NCBI RefSeq assembly: GCF_004363045.1
Contig: NZ_SNYJ01000008.1
Location: 1 to 64,000, forward strand
Direction of reading: 5' to 3'
DNA: 64,000 nt
From: Aureibacillus halotolerans
GTDB lineage: Bacteria; Bacillota; Bacilli; Bacillales; DSM-28697
Below the pieces are notes generated by a model. It saw only the letters and a program-made list of their open reading frames with translations. It was not told the origin of the DNA and did not search any database. The translations under genes and the position numbers were made by a program. Positions 17,355-27,475 of the stretch are shown here, piece after piece (position 1 is the first letter of the stretch; each line of letters starts with the position of its first letter).

Positions 17355-19601
17355 GTGAGCAATTGGTTTAAACGTTTCTTTGAAAAAGAAGATGTTGATG
17401 ACGTCCATTTAGAAATGCCTAATGAGCAAAAAAAGTACCGTAAGGATGAATTCAAGGCAAGAGTGACATTTCAATACCCACAAGGGCAATTTCGCTTCCC
17501 CGTTATTCCTGATCGTGCTTCGAGAGGATCCCAACGTTCAAACTCGGAAACAGCGCCACCACCAAAGGTTGAACGAAGCGAAAAGCCGACTAAGGAGACA
17601 AAGCCTTCATCTGTAGTAGGACCTAAATCATCAGGAACTAAAAAGCCATTTCAACCAACGGATGTGCCTTCGCCTATTTATGGTTTTAAGCAGCGTAAGT
17701 CATCGGAAGAAATAGAGCACAAGAAGGACGAAATTGTCCCTTTCCCTTCAGCACGAAGAAGAAAGCTGAAGCGTTTTAGTGAACTGGAGGTGGAGGCGGA
17801 ACATAGTCGACCAATCACAAAAACAGAAGCGCCACAACCAGTAACTCAAGACACGTCGCTTAACTTAGTCGTCCCTGTGAAGAGGAAAAATGACAGTGCC
17901 GACCAAGCTCCTGAAAAAGAGACGGTGTCACCTGCTCAACAACCTAATATTTACGAGCAAAAGGCGTCCGACGAAGTAGAAAAGATGGACAGTGAACAAA
18001 AAGAAGAGAATCGTACGCCTGCTCCTGTCATCGAAGAAAAGCCCATTCAAAAACAGGTGGAGCCGATTTCTCGACGCAAAAAAAGCGCATCGGATGATGA
18101 TCGTAAAGCAGAGAGAGATGAAGACGCGTCTGTTGTGCCATTTAATGTCGTCATGTTAAATCGTGATAAGCAACAGCTTAAAGATGGCAAACAGCTTGGA
18201 TCATATCAGCATCCTTCACTCCAGCTGTTAAATGTTCCACCAAGACAAAGCGATGTGGAAGATGAATGGGTTCAACACAGCAGTGAGGTACTTAACGCTA
18301 CACTGGCTAATTTTAATGTTGAAGCGACTGTAGTTGACTCAACGCAAGGCCCAACCGTTACACGCTTTGAAATTCAACCTTCACCTGGTGTAAAGGTGAA
18401 TAAGGTGACAAATCTCCAGGATGACCTCAAGCTCAGCCTGGCCGCTAAGGACATTCGGATCGAAGCGCCAATCCCTGGGAAAAGTACGATTGGTATTGAA
18501 GTACCAAATCGATCGCCAAGGGCTGTGCTCATTCGAGAGATTTTAAGAACACCCGAGTTTTTAAAGCACTCGTCTCCGCTAGCCGTTGCGCTAGGCTTGG
18601 ACATTGCTGGTCAGCCAATCGTGACAGATCTTCACCGAATGCCTCATGGGTTGATCGCTGGCGCAACTGGCTCGGGAAAAAGTGTTTGTATTAATGCCAT
18701 CCTGATTAGTTTGTTATACAAGGCAACACCTGATGAAGTACGTTTAATGCTTATCGATCCGAAAATTGTCGAGCTTGCTCCGTACAATGAAGTACCACAT
18801 CTTGTCTCGCCAGTCATTACGGACGTGAAGGCTGCAACTGCGGCACTGAAGTGGGCAGTAGAAGAGATGGAGGAACGGTACACGACCTTTGCTGAGAACG
18901 GCGTCAGAGACATTTCACGCTACAATGAAAAATTCGCAGGTCAAAAGCCACGTATGCCATACCTCGTTATCGTCATTGACGAGCTCGCTGATCTAATGAT
19001 GGCAGCCCCACAGGACGTTGAAGAAGCGATTGCACGAATTGCTCAAAAAGCACGCGCTTGTGGAATTCACCTTTTAGTGGCAACGCAACGTCCTTCTGTA
19101 GATGTCATCACTGGTCTGATCAAGGCAAACATTCCGACAAGAATCGCCTTTTCGGTTTCCTCGCAAATCGATTCACGTACGATTTTAGATGGGAGCGGTG
19201 CAGAACGATTGCTTGGAAAAGGGGACATGCTTTTCCTTGAAAATGGTTCATCAAAACCTTTCCGCTTGCAGGGCCTCTACGTTTCTGACGATGAAATTGA
19301 CGAGGTTGTCACACATGTAAAGAAGCAGGCTGAGGTAAATTATCTGTTTAACCAAAAGGAATTGATTGAGAAGTCTGTGTCGATAGAGGCAGAAGATGAC
19401 TTGTTTGAGGAAGCGTGCTTATATGTTCTGGAACAAAACAGTGCATCAGCATCTGCCCTTCAGCGCCGATTTCGCATCGGATACAATCGCGCTGCAAGAC
19501 TCATTGATATGATGGAAGAGAAAGGCATTATTTCGGGGAATAAGGGCAGTAAACCGAGAGATTTGCTCGTGACAAGTGATCAGCTTAATTCCTATTTTTA
19601 G
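17355..19601 (+). CDS. sftA: soluble FtsK/SpoIIIE-type DNA translocase SftA (YtpS)
   Basis: Moves chromosomal DNA out of the closing septum. No N-terminal membrane helices, which distinguishes SftA from SpoIIIE. Residues 1-270 are a charged, Pro/Lys/Glu-rich linker. The alpha/beta motor follows: Walker A GATGSGKS near 436, Walker B LVIVIDELADLM near 537, the KARACGIHL arginine-finger region near 565, and the C-terminal winged-helix gamma domain, RFRIGYNRAARLID, for oriented DNA reading. At 748 aa it is about 200 shorter than I recall for B. subtilis YtpS, mainly in the linker. The start is GTG. It follows ytpR by 60 bases. Confidence 0.93.
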   Translation: MSNWFKRFFEKEDVDDVHLEMPNEQKKYRKDEFKARVTFQYPQGQFRFPVIPDRASRGSQRSNSETAPPPKVERSEKPTKETKPSSVVGPKSSGTKKPFQPTDVPSPIYGFKQRKSSEEIEHKKDEIVPFPSARRRKLKRFSELEVEAEHSRPITKTEAPQPVTQDTSLNLVVPVKRKNDSADQAPEKETVSPAQQPNIYEQKASDEVEKMDSEQKEENRTPAPVIEEKPIQKQVEPISRRKKSASDDDRKAERDEDASVVPFNVVMLNRDKQQLKDGKQLGSYQHPSLQLLNVPPRQSDVEDEWVQHSSEVLNATLANFNVEATVVDSTQGPTVTRFEIQPSPGVKVNKVTNLQDDLKLSLAAKDIRIEAPIPGKSTIGIEVPNRSPRAVLIREILRTPEFLKHSSPLAVALGLDIAGQPIVTDLHRMPHGLIAGATGSGKSVCINAILISLLYKATPDEVRLMLIDPKIVELAPYNEVPHLVSPVITDVKAATAALKWAVEEMEERYTTFAENGVRDISRYNEKFAGQKPRMPYLVIVIDELADLMMAAPQDVEEAIARIAQKARACGIHLLVATQRPSVDVITGLIKANIPTRIAFSVSSQIDSRTILDGSGAERLLGKGDMLFLENGSSKPFRLQGLYVSDDEIDEVVTHVKKQAEVNYLFNQKELIEKSVSIEAEDDLFEEACLYVLEQNSASASALQRRFRIGYNRAARLIDMMEEKGIISGNKGSKPRDLLVTSDQLNSYF

Positions 19602-19622
19602 ACCGCTCCGGCGGTTTTTTTT
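19601..19622 (+). terminator. short rho-independent terminator of sftA
   Basis: ACCGC / GCGGT stem overlapping the stop codon region, followed by eight Ts. Confidence 0.75.
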
Positions 19623-19877
19623 GTGCAATTAAATATGGATGAACTAGGCGTTGCGTAGCGAAAGGATAGAATTAGAAGACATCTGACAGCAATTTGGTTT
19701 GGCATCTATCATCAAGACTGGTATGATATGAGCAGTGTGTGTATTGGACTAAAGTCGGAGACGACCAATACGTACGAAGTTCCATTCATCATCAACACTA
19801 TGTGCTTTTAACCAAATACATTTTATGTTCATATACTGTTACTGACTTTGACTGATATGTGCTATGGAGGTTTTATT

Positions 19878-21200
19878 ATGTCATTTTATCATTTTATCGG
19901 CATTAAAGGGACTGGGATGAGCGCCCTCGCCCAAATTTTACACGATATGGGCCACACGGTTCAGGGATCAGATATTGAGAAAACGATCTTTACCCAGACG
20001 GCACTTGAAGAACGAGGAATCTCCATCTTGCCTTTTTCAAAGAATAACATCCATAAAAATGAAGTGGTCATCGCTGGGAATGCATTCCCTAATGATCATG
20101 AAGAAATTCAAGAAGCAAAAACCTTTGGCGTGTCTGTTGAGAGATATCATCATTTCCTAGGCAAATTTATTGAACAGTATGCAAGTGTTGCTGTTACTGG
20201 GTCACATGGGAAAACATCAACAACAGGTCTATTAAGTCATGTGTTAGAAGCGGCTAAACCGACCTCTTACCTAATAGGGGATGGCACTGGGAAGGGTGCA
20301 GAAGACAGCCGTTATTTTGTGTTTGAAGCATGTGAATACAAACGCCACTTTCTTTCCTATTCACCTGACTATGCCATCATTACCAATATTGATTTTGATC
20401 ACCCTGATTACTTCAAGGATCTAGAGGATGTCAAACAGGCATTTCAAGAGATGGCTCAAAAAGTGAAGAAATGTGTCATCGCTTGTGGGGATGATGAACA
20501 TCTGCAAACGATTCAGCCTCAGGTGCCCGTCGTCTATTATGGGTTAGGTGAAGACAACGACATTCAGGCGAGACAAATCACTTCGACGCCTGATGGAACA
20601 TCGTTTGAGGTGTATTGTCGCAATGATTTCTACGGTCATTTTTTAATCCCTTCCTTTGGAGATCACCATGTACTTAATGCCCTTGCGGTGATTACACTGT
20701 GTCACTACGAGAACATCGCGGTTGAGCTCGTCCAAGCACAGTTGAAAACATTTAGAGGGGTCAAGCGTCGTTTCACAGAACGTGTATGGCGCGATCAAAT
20801 CATTATCGATGATTATGCGCACCACCCAACTGAAATTAAAGCAACGCTTTCTTCTGCACATAAAAAATATAAGGATCGTGATATCGTGGCGATTTTTCAG
20901 CCACACACGTTTACAAGAACAAAAACGTTCCTTAAAGAGTTCGCTGAAAGCTTAAAGGACGCTGATTACATCTATCTATGCAATATTTTTGGTTCCGCTC
21001 GAGAAACAGGGCATGCGTTAAAGATTGAGGAACTAAAGGCATTGCTCCCTAATTCTGTCTTGTTACAAGAGGAAGAGGTCGCTGTGTTGGCACAACATCA
21101 GAAGGCCGTGCTTTTGTTTATGGGGGCAGGAGACATCCAAAAATATGAAGAGGCGTATATGACGTCTCAACCAACTGAGGCTGACGTCGTCAATGACTGA
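19878..21200 (+). CDS. murC: UDP-N-acetylmuramate--L-alanine ligase
   Basis: ATP-dependent enzyme adding the first peptidoglycan amino acid to UDP-MurNAc in the cytoplasm. The N-terminal nucleotide-binding loop [11 protein letters not shown] and the Mur-ligase P-loop TGSHGKTST (near residue 110) are intact, and the later [10 protein letters not shown] motif is typical of MurC. The ATG at 19878 follows TGGAGG. 440 aa is normal. It sits between sftA and ytxGHJ, as in B. subtilis. Confidence 0.96.
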   Translation: MSFYHFIGIKGTGMSALAQILHDMGHTVQGSDIEKTIFTQTALEERGISILPFSKNNIHKNEVVIAGNAFPNDHEEIQEAKTFGVSVERYHHFLGKFIEQYASVAVTGSHGKTSTTGLLSHVLEAAKPTSYLIGDGTGKGAEDSRYFVFEACEYKRHFLSYSPDYAIITNIDFDHPDYFKDLEDVKQAFQEMAQKVKKCVIACGDDEHLQTIQPQVPVVYYGLGEDNDIQARQITSTPDGTSFEVYCRNDFYGHFLIPSFGDHHVLNALAVITLCHYENIAVELVQAQLKTFRGVKRRFTERVWRDQIIIDDYAHHPTEIKATLSSAHKKYKDRDIVAIFQPHTFTRTKTFLKEFAESLKDADYIYLCNIFGSARETGHALKIEELKALLPNSVLLQEEEVAVLAQHQKAVLLFMGAGDIQKYEEAYMTSQPTEADVVND

Positions 21201-21271
21201 TGTCTCAGTGATTGTTTGCGATTTATGGAGGATTCTTAGAGAAAAATGTGGAATAGTATTAGTGAAGCCAT

Positions 21272-21297
21272 GTTTTACCTTCAAAGATTAGGGGTAA
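21272..21297 (+). promoter_or_regulatory. sigma-B-type promoter of ytxGHJ
   Basis: GTTTTA (21272-21277), 14 bases, GGGTAA (21292-21297): a close match to the general-stress sigma-B pattern, 54 bases before ytxG. The B. subtilis ytxGHJ operon is known to be stress controlled. Confidence 0.7.
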
Positions 21298-21350
21298 ACT
21301 CTCTAGGACTTCTACGAAATTTTTAAAACTGCACGGAGGTGAATTACCCG

Positions 21351-21785
21351 ATGGACAGCATTTTATACTGGAGTATTGCATTAATTGCAGTTGCATTCGC
21401 TGTATTGGTCATTTTCCTTATTCGTACGCTTATTTCGTTACGAAAAACATTGGAGAACACGGCTTCTACACTGGATAGTTTAGAAACACAATTGCAAGGC
21501 GTTACAAAGGAATCAACGCAACTGTTACATAAAACAAATGCTTTGGCAGAGGATGTACAACAAAAGTCCGCTGCCCTCAATGGTGTTGTTGATTCAATCA
21601 AAGGCATTGGTGATACAATTCAACGATTAAACACGTCAGTTCGTCGTATCTCAGACGATATTGGACATCGTGCTGAAAATCGTAGTGAGCAAGTGTCCCA
21701 AGCTGTTGAGTGGTCACAAGCTGCCATGGACATTTGGTCCAAATGGAAGCATAGAAAAGACTTAGATAAGCAACCACAAAGATAA
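21351..21785 (+). CDS. ytxG: DUF948 membrane-anchored stress protein YtxG
   Basis: 144 aa: one N-terminal transmembrane helix (about 4-25), then a long heptad-rich coiled coil (about 30-105) and a basic tail. DUF948 family, function unknown. The ATG at 21351 follows GGAGGTG; the GTG four codons upstream overlaps the ribosome site. First gene of the ytxG-ytxH-ytxJ operon, with gaps of 17 and 15 bases. Confidence 0.88.
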   Translation: MDSILYWSIALIAVAFAVLVIFLIRTLISLRKTLENTASTLDSLETQLQGVTKESTQLLHKTNALAEDVQQKSAALNGVVDSIKGIGDTIQRLNTSVRRISDDIGHRAENRSEQVSQAVEWSQAAMDIWSKWKHRKDLDKQPQR

Positions 21786-21802
21786 CTTAAGGAGGAATTG
21801 TA

Positions 21803-22195
21803 ATGGGTGAAATGAACACGAAAGATTTTGTTATTGGTACTTTAATCGGTGGTATTGTAGGTGCGTCAGCAGCGCTTTTACTAGCACCTAAATCAGGGAA
21901 AGATCTCCGCAATGACTTGAATGAACAAGCGTACGTTGTGAAAGAAAAAACAAATCAATTCAAATCCAACGCCTTTGAAAAAGGGACGGAGTGGAGAGAT
22001 GTTGCAAAAGAAAAAACGGCACATCTTTCGAAAAGTGTATCTGAACAAGCAGCAGACATTCGTAAAAAGCTTCAAAAAGAAGAGAACACGGAATCACCTG
22101 TTGATGCAACGTCTACGGCATCATTAGGTCAAACAGATGTTACAAACGAAAACCCTGTACCACCTGTATCACCAACAACACCGCCAATAAAATAA
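21803..22195 (+). CDS. ytxH: YtxH-like stress protein
   Basis: 130 aa. A short glycine-rich hydrophobic segment (about 10-27, GTLIGGIVGASAALLLAPKSG) marks the YtxH/Gas-vesicle-protein-like family; a Lys/Glu amphipathic helix and a Pro/Thr-rich tail follow. The ATG follows AAGGAGG. The role in stress is unknown. Confidence 0.88.
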   Translation: MGEMNTKDFVIGTLIGGIVGASAALLLAPKSGKDLRNDLNEQAYVVKEKTNQFKSNAFEKGTEWRDVAKEKTAHLSKSVSEQAADIRKKLQKEENTESPVDATSTASLGQTDVTNENPVPPVSPTTPPIK

Positions 22196-22210
22196 TAAGG
22201 AGGTCCATCA

Positions 22211-22537
22211 ATGGAGCACTTAAACTCAATTCAACGTTTCGAGCAGCTCATTGAAGAACAGTCTCCTTTCTTTCTCCTCAAGCATAGCTTGACCTGTCCC
22301 ATTTCGGCGAATGCACACAATGCATATGAAACGTTTTCCGAAAAGACAGAAGTGCCTTGTTTTGTCCTGTATGTGCAGAAGGACCAGGAAGTGTCAGCAA
22401 AGATTACAGAGAGTACAGGGGTCACGCACCAATCCCCACAGGCTTTTTTATTAAATGGCTCTTCTGTGCTCTGGGATGCTTCTCATCAATCGATAACTGT
22501 CCAAGCACTGGACGATGCTGAAAAGAAAGTCATGTAA
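22211..22537 (+). CDS. ytxJ: monothiol bacilliredoxin-like protein YtxJ (BrxC)
   Basis: A 108-aa thioredoxin-fold protein. The active site reads TCPIS, one cysteine, as in BrxC/YtxJ, which removes bacillithiol from mixed disulfides; the cis-Pro region QSPQAFLL is present. The ATG follows AAGGAGG. Last gene of the stress operon, ending at a strong terminator. Confidence 0.87.
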   Translation: MEHLNSIQRFEQLIEEQSPFFLLKHSLTCPISANAHNAYETFSEKTEVPCFVLYVQKDQEVSAKITESTGVTHQSPQAFLLNGSSVLWDASHQSITVQALDDAEKKVM

Positions 22538-22539
22538 CA

Positions 22540-22596
22540 AAAAGCACCACCCGTTAGACGAGAGTCTCACTTCGTCTAATGGGGAGGTGCTTTTTT
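22540..22596. terminator. strong bidirectional terminator after ytxJ
   Basis: Long stem AAAAGCACCACC..GTTAGACG / CGTCTAAT..GGTGCTTTTTT. It probably once served both ytxJ and the convergent FtsA-like gene before the IS30 element came between. Confidence 0.85.
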
Positions 22597-22613
22597 ATGA
22601 TACGCAGATAGTA

Positions 22614-23656
22614 AAATTAAGCTAGACACATGAAAAAAGCCATTCGTGATACACTCAAAATGAAATTCCGACAAAAGAAATCATAGGAGTGATCATGAAT
22701 GGCCTACACCCATCTTAGCACGGACGAACTCGTAATCATAGAAGCCTATTTTCATCAGAATACGTCTGTATCAAAAATTTCAAGGTTGATCGGTCGTGCT
22801 CGCCAAACCGTACACAACGTCGTGACCTATCTGAAAGAGGGACACACCGCATTGGATTACTACAAACGCTATAAAGTGAACAAAACGCACTGTGGTCGTA
22901 AACAGATCGTGTTACCAGAGAATCAACAGACCTACATCAAAGAAAAAGTCGCTCAGGGCTGGACACCGGATGTGATTGTCGGTCGTCAGGAATACCCCAT
23001 CGATTGTTCAGAACGCACGCTGTACCGGATGTTTAAACGTCAGGTGTTTGACATTTCTGTACTGCCGATGAAAGGAAAACGAAATCCAAACGGGTATCAG
23101 GAACGTCGCGGTCGGCAAGCGTTCAAACGGAATATCGCTGAAAGAGACAATGATTATCCAACATGTAAGAACGAATTTGGACATATGGAAGGCGATACCA
23201 TTGTTGGCGTTCGTCATAAAAGTGCCGTCGTTACGCTGATCGAGCGTATGTCAAAGGTCATCATCACGCTAAAACCAGAAGGCAGAACAGCCAAGGATAT
23301 TGAAACAGCTATAAGTGTTTGGTTGCAGAATGTGCCCAAGAACCTTTTCAAATCCATCACATTTGATTGTGGCAAGGAGTTTTCCAACTGGCGTACCATC
23401 AGTAATGAACACGACATTTCGATCTACTTCGCTGATCCAGGAACCCCTTCCCAACGGGGGCTGAATGAACATTCCAATGGCTTGTTGAGAAGAGGCGGAT
23501 TGCCCAAGGAGATGGATTTCAATCAAGTCGATCAAGCGTTTGTTTCGTCTGTTGCGTCCAAAAGAAACCACATTCCAAGAAAATCCTTAAACTACAGAAC
23601 GCCATTGGAAGTATTTTTGAGTTTAGTAGGAATGGACAATCTGTCTAGCTTAATTT
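22614..23656 (+). mobile_element. IS30-family insertion sequence
   Basis: About 1.04 kb with exact 15-bp terminal inverted repeats AAATTAAGCTAGACA at 22614-22628 and, inverted, 23642-23656. It contains one transposase gene. No convincing target duplication flanks it. The insertion lies between convergent genes, downstream of a terminator, so probably harmless. Confidence 0.88.
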
Positions 23657-23658
23657 GA
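22699..23658 (+). CDS. IS30-family transposase
   Basis: 319 aa, full length and apparently intact. An N-terminal helix-turn-helix (SVSKISRLIGRARQTVHNVV) is followed by the DDE catalytic core: Asp in EGDTIVG, Asp in TFDCGKEF and Glu in RGLNEHSNGLLRR, the last being an IS30 hallmark. The ATG follows TAGGAG. The stop codon straddles the right inverted-repeat boundary. Confidence 0.93.
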   Translation: MAYTHLSTDELVIIEAYFHQNTSVSKISRLIGRARQTVHNVVTYLKEGHTALDYYKRYKVNKTHCGRKQIVLPENQQTYIKEKVAQGWTPDVIVGRQEYPIDCSERTLYRMFKRQVFDISVLPMKGKRNPNGYQERRGRQAFKRNIAERDNDYPTCKNEFGHMEGDTIVGVRHKSAVVTLIERMSKVIITLKPEGRTAKDIETAISVWLQNVPKNLFKSITFDCGKEFSNWRTISNEHDISIYFADPGTPSQRGLNEHSNGLLRRGGLPKEMDFNQVDQAFVSSVASKRNHIPRKSLNYRTPLEVFLSLVGMDNLSSLI

Positions 23659-23688
23659 CAAAGAGAAATAACAATTCTGACCGGTTGT

Positions 23689-25818
23689 TTATTCCTCTTC
23701 GAAAGACAGCTCAAGAACGTCCCCGTCTGCAATACCATCCTGAAATGAGGCAGTGATGCCATTTTTGAGTACATTGAATCTGCCTTGTCTCGGCACCTCT
23801 ATGTCTACATGACCAAACACATCTTGATAAATAAACGGGGATTGTGGCATTGGTTCTATTTTGATGTGATCGTTATGAAAAAGTTCAACACTTTCATCAA
23901 GTAAGAGACCATTCCGTTTCCATTCAGAAGCCTTTTTGCGAATGATCGTTTTCGACCCATTGAAGTACACAGCAATTGAATGATAAAGAGTCGCTCCAGC
24001 GAGCTCGGCTAACTGATCTGAGTGCGACGCTTCTCTCGAGATAAGGTCAATTCGATCGCCATTCGTTATTTCTGCGTCTAAGTGAGCTGTCGAGCCGTTT
24101 CGTTTCACTATGTGACTCCCTGAGTGCAATTGGTATGGCGTGCTCCCAACTGTGACAGAAATGGTATCAGACGTTACCTCTCTTCCATATAGCTGCGGTA
24201 AGCAATCCCTAAGACGATATGTGGCAGACCATTCCACCTTGTCTCCATCTTTAAGTTTTGTTGTCCCATCGACTTTCTGTTTGTTTCTCCAGAGGGAGGC
24301 TGGAAGTGTTCTCATGTCTCCATTCAACCAAACAGAAATAGAGGGAACCTCACCGAATAACTCCTCAACTGTAAGCGCTGCGTCAGTGCCATTTGCTCCC
24401 TTTTGAAGGGTAATATGATCGCGATTTTTAACAGCTGTATCTAAAGTGGCTGGCTCCTCGTTAACGAGAAGTTGAGGCGCATGTCCTCTTTCTCCTGGTA
24501 CAGTGATTTGCTTCTGATTCACTGTCACAATCAGCCCTAATCCCGGCGATCCATACCATTCTGGCAAACGAAAACCTGATGCAAGGAACACATCTTTCAC
24601 TGTTAGTGGCTTAGAGTCAAACATACGCACTGGTTGATTATTCAAGTGGACGCTCTGGTATTGAATAGGGTTTCGTAATGCTGCAGATGCAATACCAAGT
24701 GGTGTCACATAGCTAGGGCTTGGTTCAAGATGAGTGCCAAAATCAATATCCTTTAAGGCGCTTGAATCTCGAACAGCCACTCGTTGGGGAGGCAGCTGCA
24801 AGCGCTGTGAGAGCTTTTCAGGCAATGAGGGCGTTAGGCTCCCACCACCAATAAGCATAACGGCTTGTGGGGCACGTTTATTTAATTGCATGATTTCCTC
24901 GGCAATGGCCGAAGCCAACGAGTCAATGGCTGGCTCAATATTCATGAGGAGCGCATTTTGGTCTATCGTTTGTTCAAAACCTAAAATGTCTGCTACGGTC
25001 GCACTCCCATTTTTCGTCACTTGCTTTTTAACGGATTCAGCTTCGTAAAAATCAAGTAAAAAGGCATCTGATACGGCTTCTGTCATTTCATCACCTGCCA
25101 CTGGGACCATTCCATAAGCCGTCACTGTGCCAAAATCGGTCAGAGCAATGTCCGATGTGCCTGCGCCAATGTCAACAAGGGCGATGTTTAACCGCCGCAT
25201 GGATTCAGGGACAAGTACTTGCATGGCTGCGATAGGTTCCAACGTTAACGCTTCTAGCTCTAAATCAGCTTTATGTAAGGCAGAGATGAGCGAGTCGACC
25301 ACGACTTGAGGCAAAAATGTCGCAATGACTTCAACCGTTGCCAGCTGCCCTCGTTGGTCGATGAGACTTCCCATTTCTTGCTCATCTAGATAATAACGAA
25401 CGACGGAATACCCTACGCAATAAAGTCCGTTCGCCTCCTCGGTTTTTCCACCGAAAAGTGCTTCGCGTGCTTCTTGTACAGCTTGGATTTCTAAATGGTG
25501 GACATCTTTTTTTAGCAAAACGCCTTTTTGAGAGATATCCCATGATGCATGGGAGTGAACCGTTTTTAGCGCTCGACCCGCAGCAGCAACGCATGCTTTT
25601 TTCAAGGGGCCATGCGTCTGTTCCAACTGTTCTTTTATGTCCTTAATTCTCTCGGCAACTGCACCGACGTGATGAATTTGTCCATCGACCATAGCGCGAT
25701 CCTTATGTTCTTTTTCGACAGCGCCTTTGACGATAATACCTTGCTCCGACGTTTCAAGCACGAGACCTACAATAGATCGCGTACCAATATCTAGTGAAAA
25801 TACAGTTGAATTTGTCAT
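23689..25818 (-). CDS. FtsA/PilM-like actin-fold ATPase with C-terminal tandem modules
   Basis: 709 aa. The first 400 residues are an FtsA/PilM-type actin fold: FSLDIGTRSIVG is phosphate loop 1, LVDIGAGTSDIAL is phosphate 2 and MLIGGGSLTP the adenosine motif, with an SHS2-like insert between. Residues 410-709 hold about five degenerate modules of about 60 aa, most starting like VxLNG and ending like xxGDxIEL, recalling beta-grasp folds. It has no C-terminal membrane helix, unlike true FtsA. The ATG at 25818 follows AAGGTAGG. Function unknown; a cell-surface, pilus-like or division role is guesswork. Confidence 0.72.
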   Translation of the reverse strand: MTNSTVFSLDIGTRSIVGLVLETSEQGIIVKGAVEKEHKDRAMVDGQIHHVGAVAERIKDIKEQLEQTHGPLKKACVAAAGRALKTVHSHASWDISQKGVLLKKDVHHLEIQAVQEAREALFGGKTEEANGLYCVGYSVVRYYLDEQEMGSLIDQRGQLATVEVIATFLPQVVVDSLISALHKADLELEALTLEPIAAMQVLVPESMRRLNIALVDIGAGTSDIALTDFGTVTAYGMVPVAGDEMTEAVSDAFLLDFYEAESVKKQVTKNGSATVADILGFEQTIDQNALLMNIEPAIDSLASAIAEEIMQLNKRAPQAVMLIGGGSLTPSLPEKLSQRLQLPPQRVAVRDSSALKDIDFGTHLEPSPSYVTPLGIASAALRNPIQYQSVHLNNQPVRMFDSKPLTVKDVFLASGFRLPEWYGSPGLGLIVTVNQKQITVPGERGHAPQLLVNEEPATLDTAVKNRDHITLQKGANGTDAALTVEELFGEVPSISVWLNGDMRTLPASLWRNKQKVDGTTKLKDGDKVEWSATYRLRDCLPQLYGREVTSDTISVTVGSTPYQLHSGSHIVKRNGSTAHLDAEITNGDRIDLISREASHSDQLAELAGATLYHSIAVYFNGSKTIIRKKASEWKRNGLLLDESVELFHNDHIKIEPMPQSPFIYQDVFGHVDIEVPRQGRFNVLKNGITASFQDGIADGDVLELSFEEE

Positions 25819-26115
25819 GTGAAAACCTACCTTCTCTTTGTCACTGTAACTTGCGGAAAACGACATTTGTAGACAGAATATTAAGCAAAACACTTTAGTG
25901 CTTAAAAGCGTTTAATTGAAAAAGAATTTTTCGTGACAATGATGATCTTATCGTTTATAATAAACTCAAATTACAACAATTTGAACGTTTTTAGACGTTT
26001 TCATTGGCACAGTTGTGGATATGAGCATACCAATTTTTTCTGCACACGTGCAATGTAGCTTTAGCTAATCATAGCGAAAAGGGTAGTTTTCTAAAAAAAG
26101 GGAGGCATTTTGCCA
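25819..26115. other. promoter region between FtsA-like gene and aroA
   Basis: About 300 bases, AT-rich, divergent region. A good promoter for aroA is listed separately; a 150-base untranslated leader would result. No other gene seen. Confidence 0.6.
25933..25961 (+). promoter_or_regulatory. sigma-A promoter of aroA
   Basis: GTGACA (25933-25938), 17 bases, perfect TATAAT (25956-25961). Confidence 0.7.
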
Positions 26116-27195
26116 ATGACGGATTCACTCGAACAACTAAGAAAAGAACTCGACTCAACAAACCTCGACATTTTAAGCCTTTTAAATAAACGAGCTGAAC
26201 TTGTGCAACGGGTTGGTCAAGCGAAGGATGCTCAAGGCGTGAGCCGCTTTGATCCCGTTCGTGAAAGAGAGATGCTCGACAGCATTGCAGCAAACAACGA
26301 AGGACCTTTTGAGACAAGCACACTTCAACATTTGTTCAAGCAAGTTTTTAAAGCAAGCCTTGAGCTGCAAAAAGATGATCACAGCAAAGCATTGCTTGTT
26401 AGTAGAAAGAAACAACCTGAAAACACAGTCGTTACAATTAAGGGCGAAACGATTGGCGATGGCATTCAACGCTTCGTAGCTGGTCCATGTGCTGTGGAAA
26501 GCTATGAGCAGGTTGCAACTGTCGCAGAGACAGTTAAAAAACAAGGCATTAAACTCCTTCGTGGTGGGGCATTTAAACCTAGAACATCTCCATACGATTT
26601 TCAAGGGCTCGGTGTTGAAGGCTTAAAAATTCTAAAGCGTGTTGCTGATGAATACGATCTTGCTGTAATCAGTGAAATTGTTAATCCTTCAGATATTGAA
26701 GAAGCCGTCCAGCATATTGATGTGATTCAAATCGGCGCGAGAAACATGCAAAACTTTGAACTGTTAAAAGAGGCTGGTAGAACAAACAAGCCGGTTCTAT
26801 TAAAACGTGGAATGTCAGCGACGATTGAAGAGTTCATTAATGCTGCTGAGTACATTATTTCACAAGGCAATGGACAAATTATACTGTGTGAGCGTGGGAT
26901 TCGCACATATGAAAAAGCAACCCGAAATACACTTGATATCACGGCAGTTCCAATCTTGAAGCAAGAAACACATTTGCCGGTCTTTGTTGACGTCACTCAT
27001 TCAACAGGTCGTCGTGATTTATTATTGCCAGCTGCAAAAGCCGCGCTTGCGATTGGTGCTGATGGTGTAATGGCAGAAGTGCATCCAGATCCAACTGTAG
27101 CGTTGTCTGATTCTGCACAACAAATGGACATCCCACAATTTGAAGCGTTCATCCATGAATTAAAATCAAATCAGCTTTCACGCGTGAAACAATAA
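26116..27195 (+). CDS. aroA: bifunctional chorismate mutase / DAHP synthase
   Basis: Catalyses the first step of the shikimate pathway (phosphoenolpyruvate plus erythrose-4-phosphate) and carries an AroQ-type chorismate mutase for feedback sensing. Residues 1-90 are the mutase ([27 protein letters not shown]); about 100-355 are the type Ib DAHP synthase with [20 protein letters not shown] and the [10 protein letters not shown] end motif. The ATG at 26116 is spaced 10 bases from GGGAGG; the TTG at 26110 is too close. It lies upstream of ccpA, as in B. subtilis. Confidence 0.95.
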   Translation: MTDSLEQLRKELDSTNLDILSLLNKRAELVQRVGQAKDAQGVSRFDPVREREMLDSIAANNEGPFETSTLQHLFKQVFKASLELQKDDHSKALLVSRKKQPENTVVTIKGETIGDGIQRFVAGPCAVESYEQVATVAETVKKQGIKLLRGGAFKPRTSPYDFQGLGVEGLKILKRVADEYDLAVISEIVNPSDIEEAVQHIDVIQIGARNMQNFELLKEAGRTNKPVLLKRGMSATIEEFINAAEYIISQGNGQIILCERGIRTYEKATRNTLDITAVPILKQETHLPVFVDVTHSTGRRDLLLPAAKAALAIGADGVMAEVHPDPTVALSDSAQQMDIPQFEAFIHELKSNQLSRVKQ

Positions 27196-27203
27196 TAGAT
27201 GAC

Positions 27204-27250
27204 AAGAGAAGTCTCTCAGATAAGAATTACTGAGGGGCTTCTCTTATTTT
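27204..27250 (+). terminator. rho-independent terminator of aroA
   Basis: AGAGAAGTCTCTCAG / CTGAGGGGCTTCTCT stem then T-rich sequence. Confidence 0.8.
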
Positions 27251-27381
27251 ACGGCAAAAATGACCAGTAATTTTAGTAAAAGAACGAAAAAAGAACGAAT
27301 ATTTATAGAAAATCGTGTCAAACTAGTAACAGATGTTATGAAAACTTATGAAAAAAACATGAAAATAGCGTATGTAAACAA

Positions 27382-27410
27382 TTGCGGACTGTATCATTCT
27401 GTCGTATGAT
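27382..27410 (+). promoter_or_regulatory. sigma-A promoter of ccpA
   Basis: TTGCGG (27382-27387), 17 bases, TATGAT (27405-27410); 65 bases before the start codon. Confidence 0.65.
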
Positions 27411-27475
27411 GAAATAAATCATCGTATTATGTTTTATGTATTCCTGTACAAAAGCAGGAACAAGGAGGAAATTGA

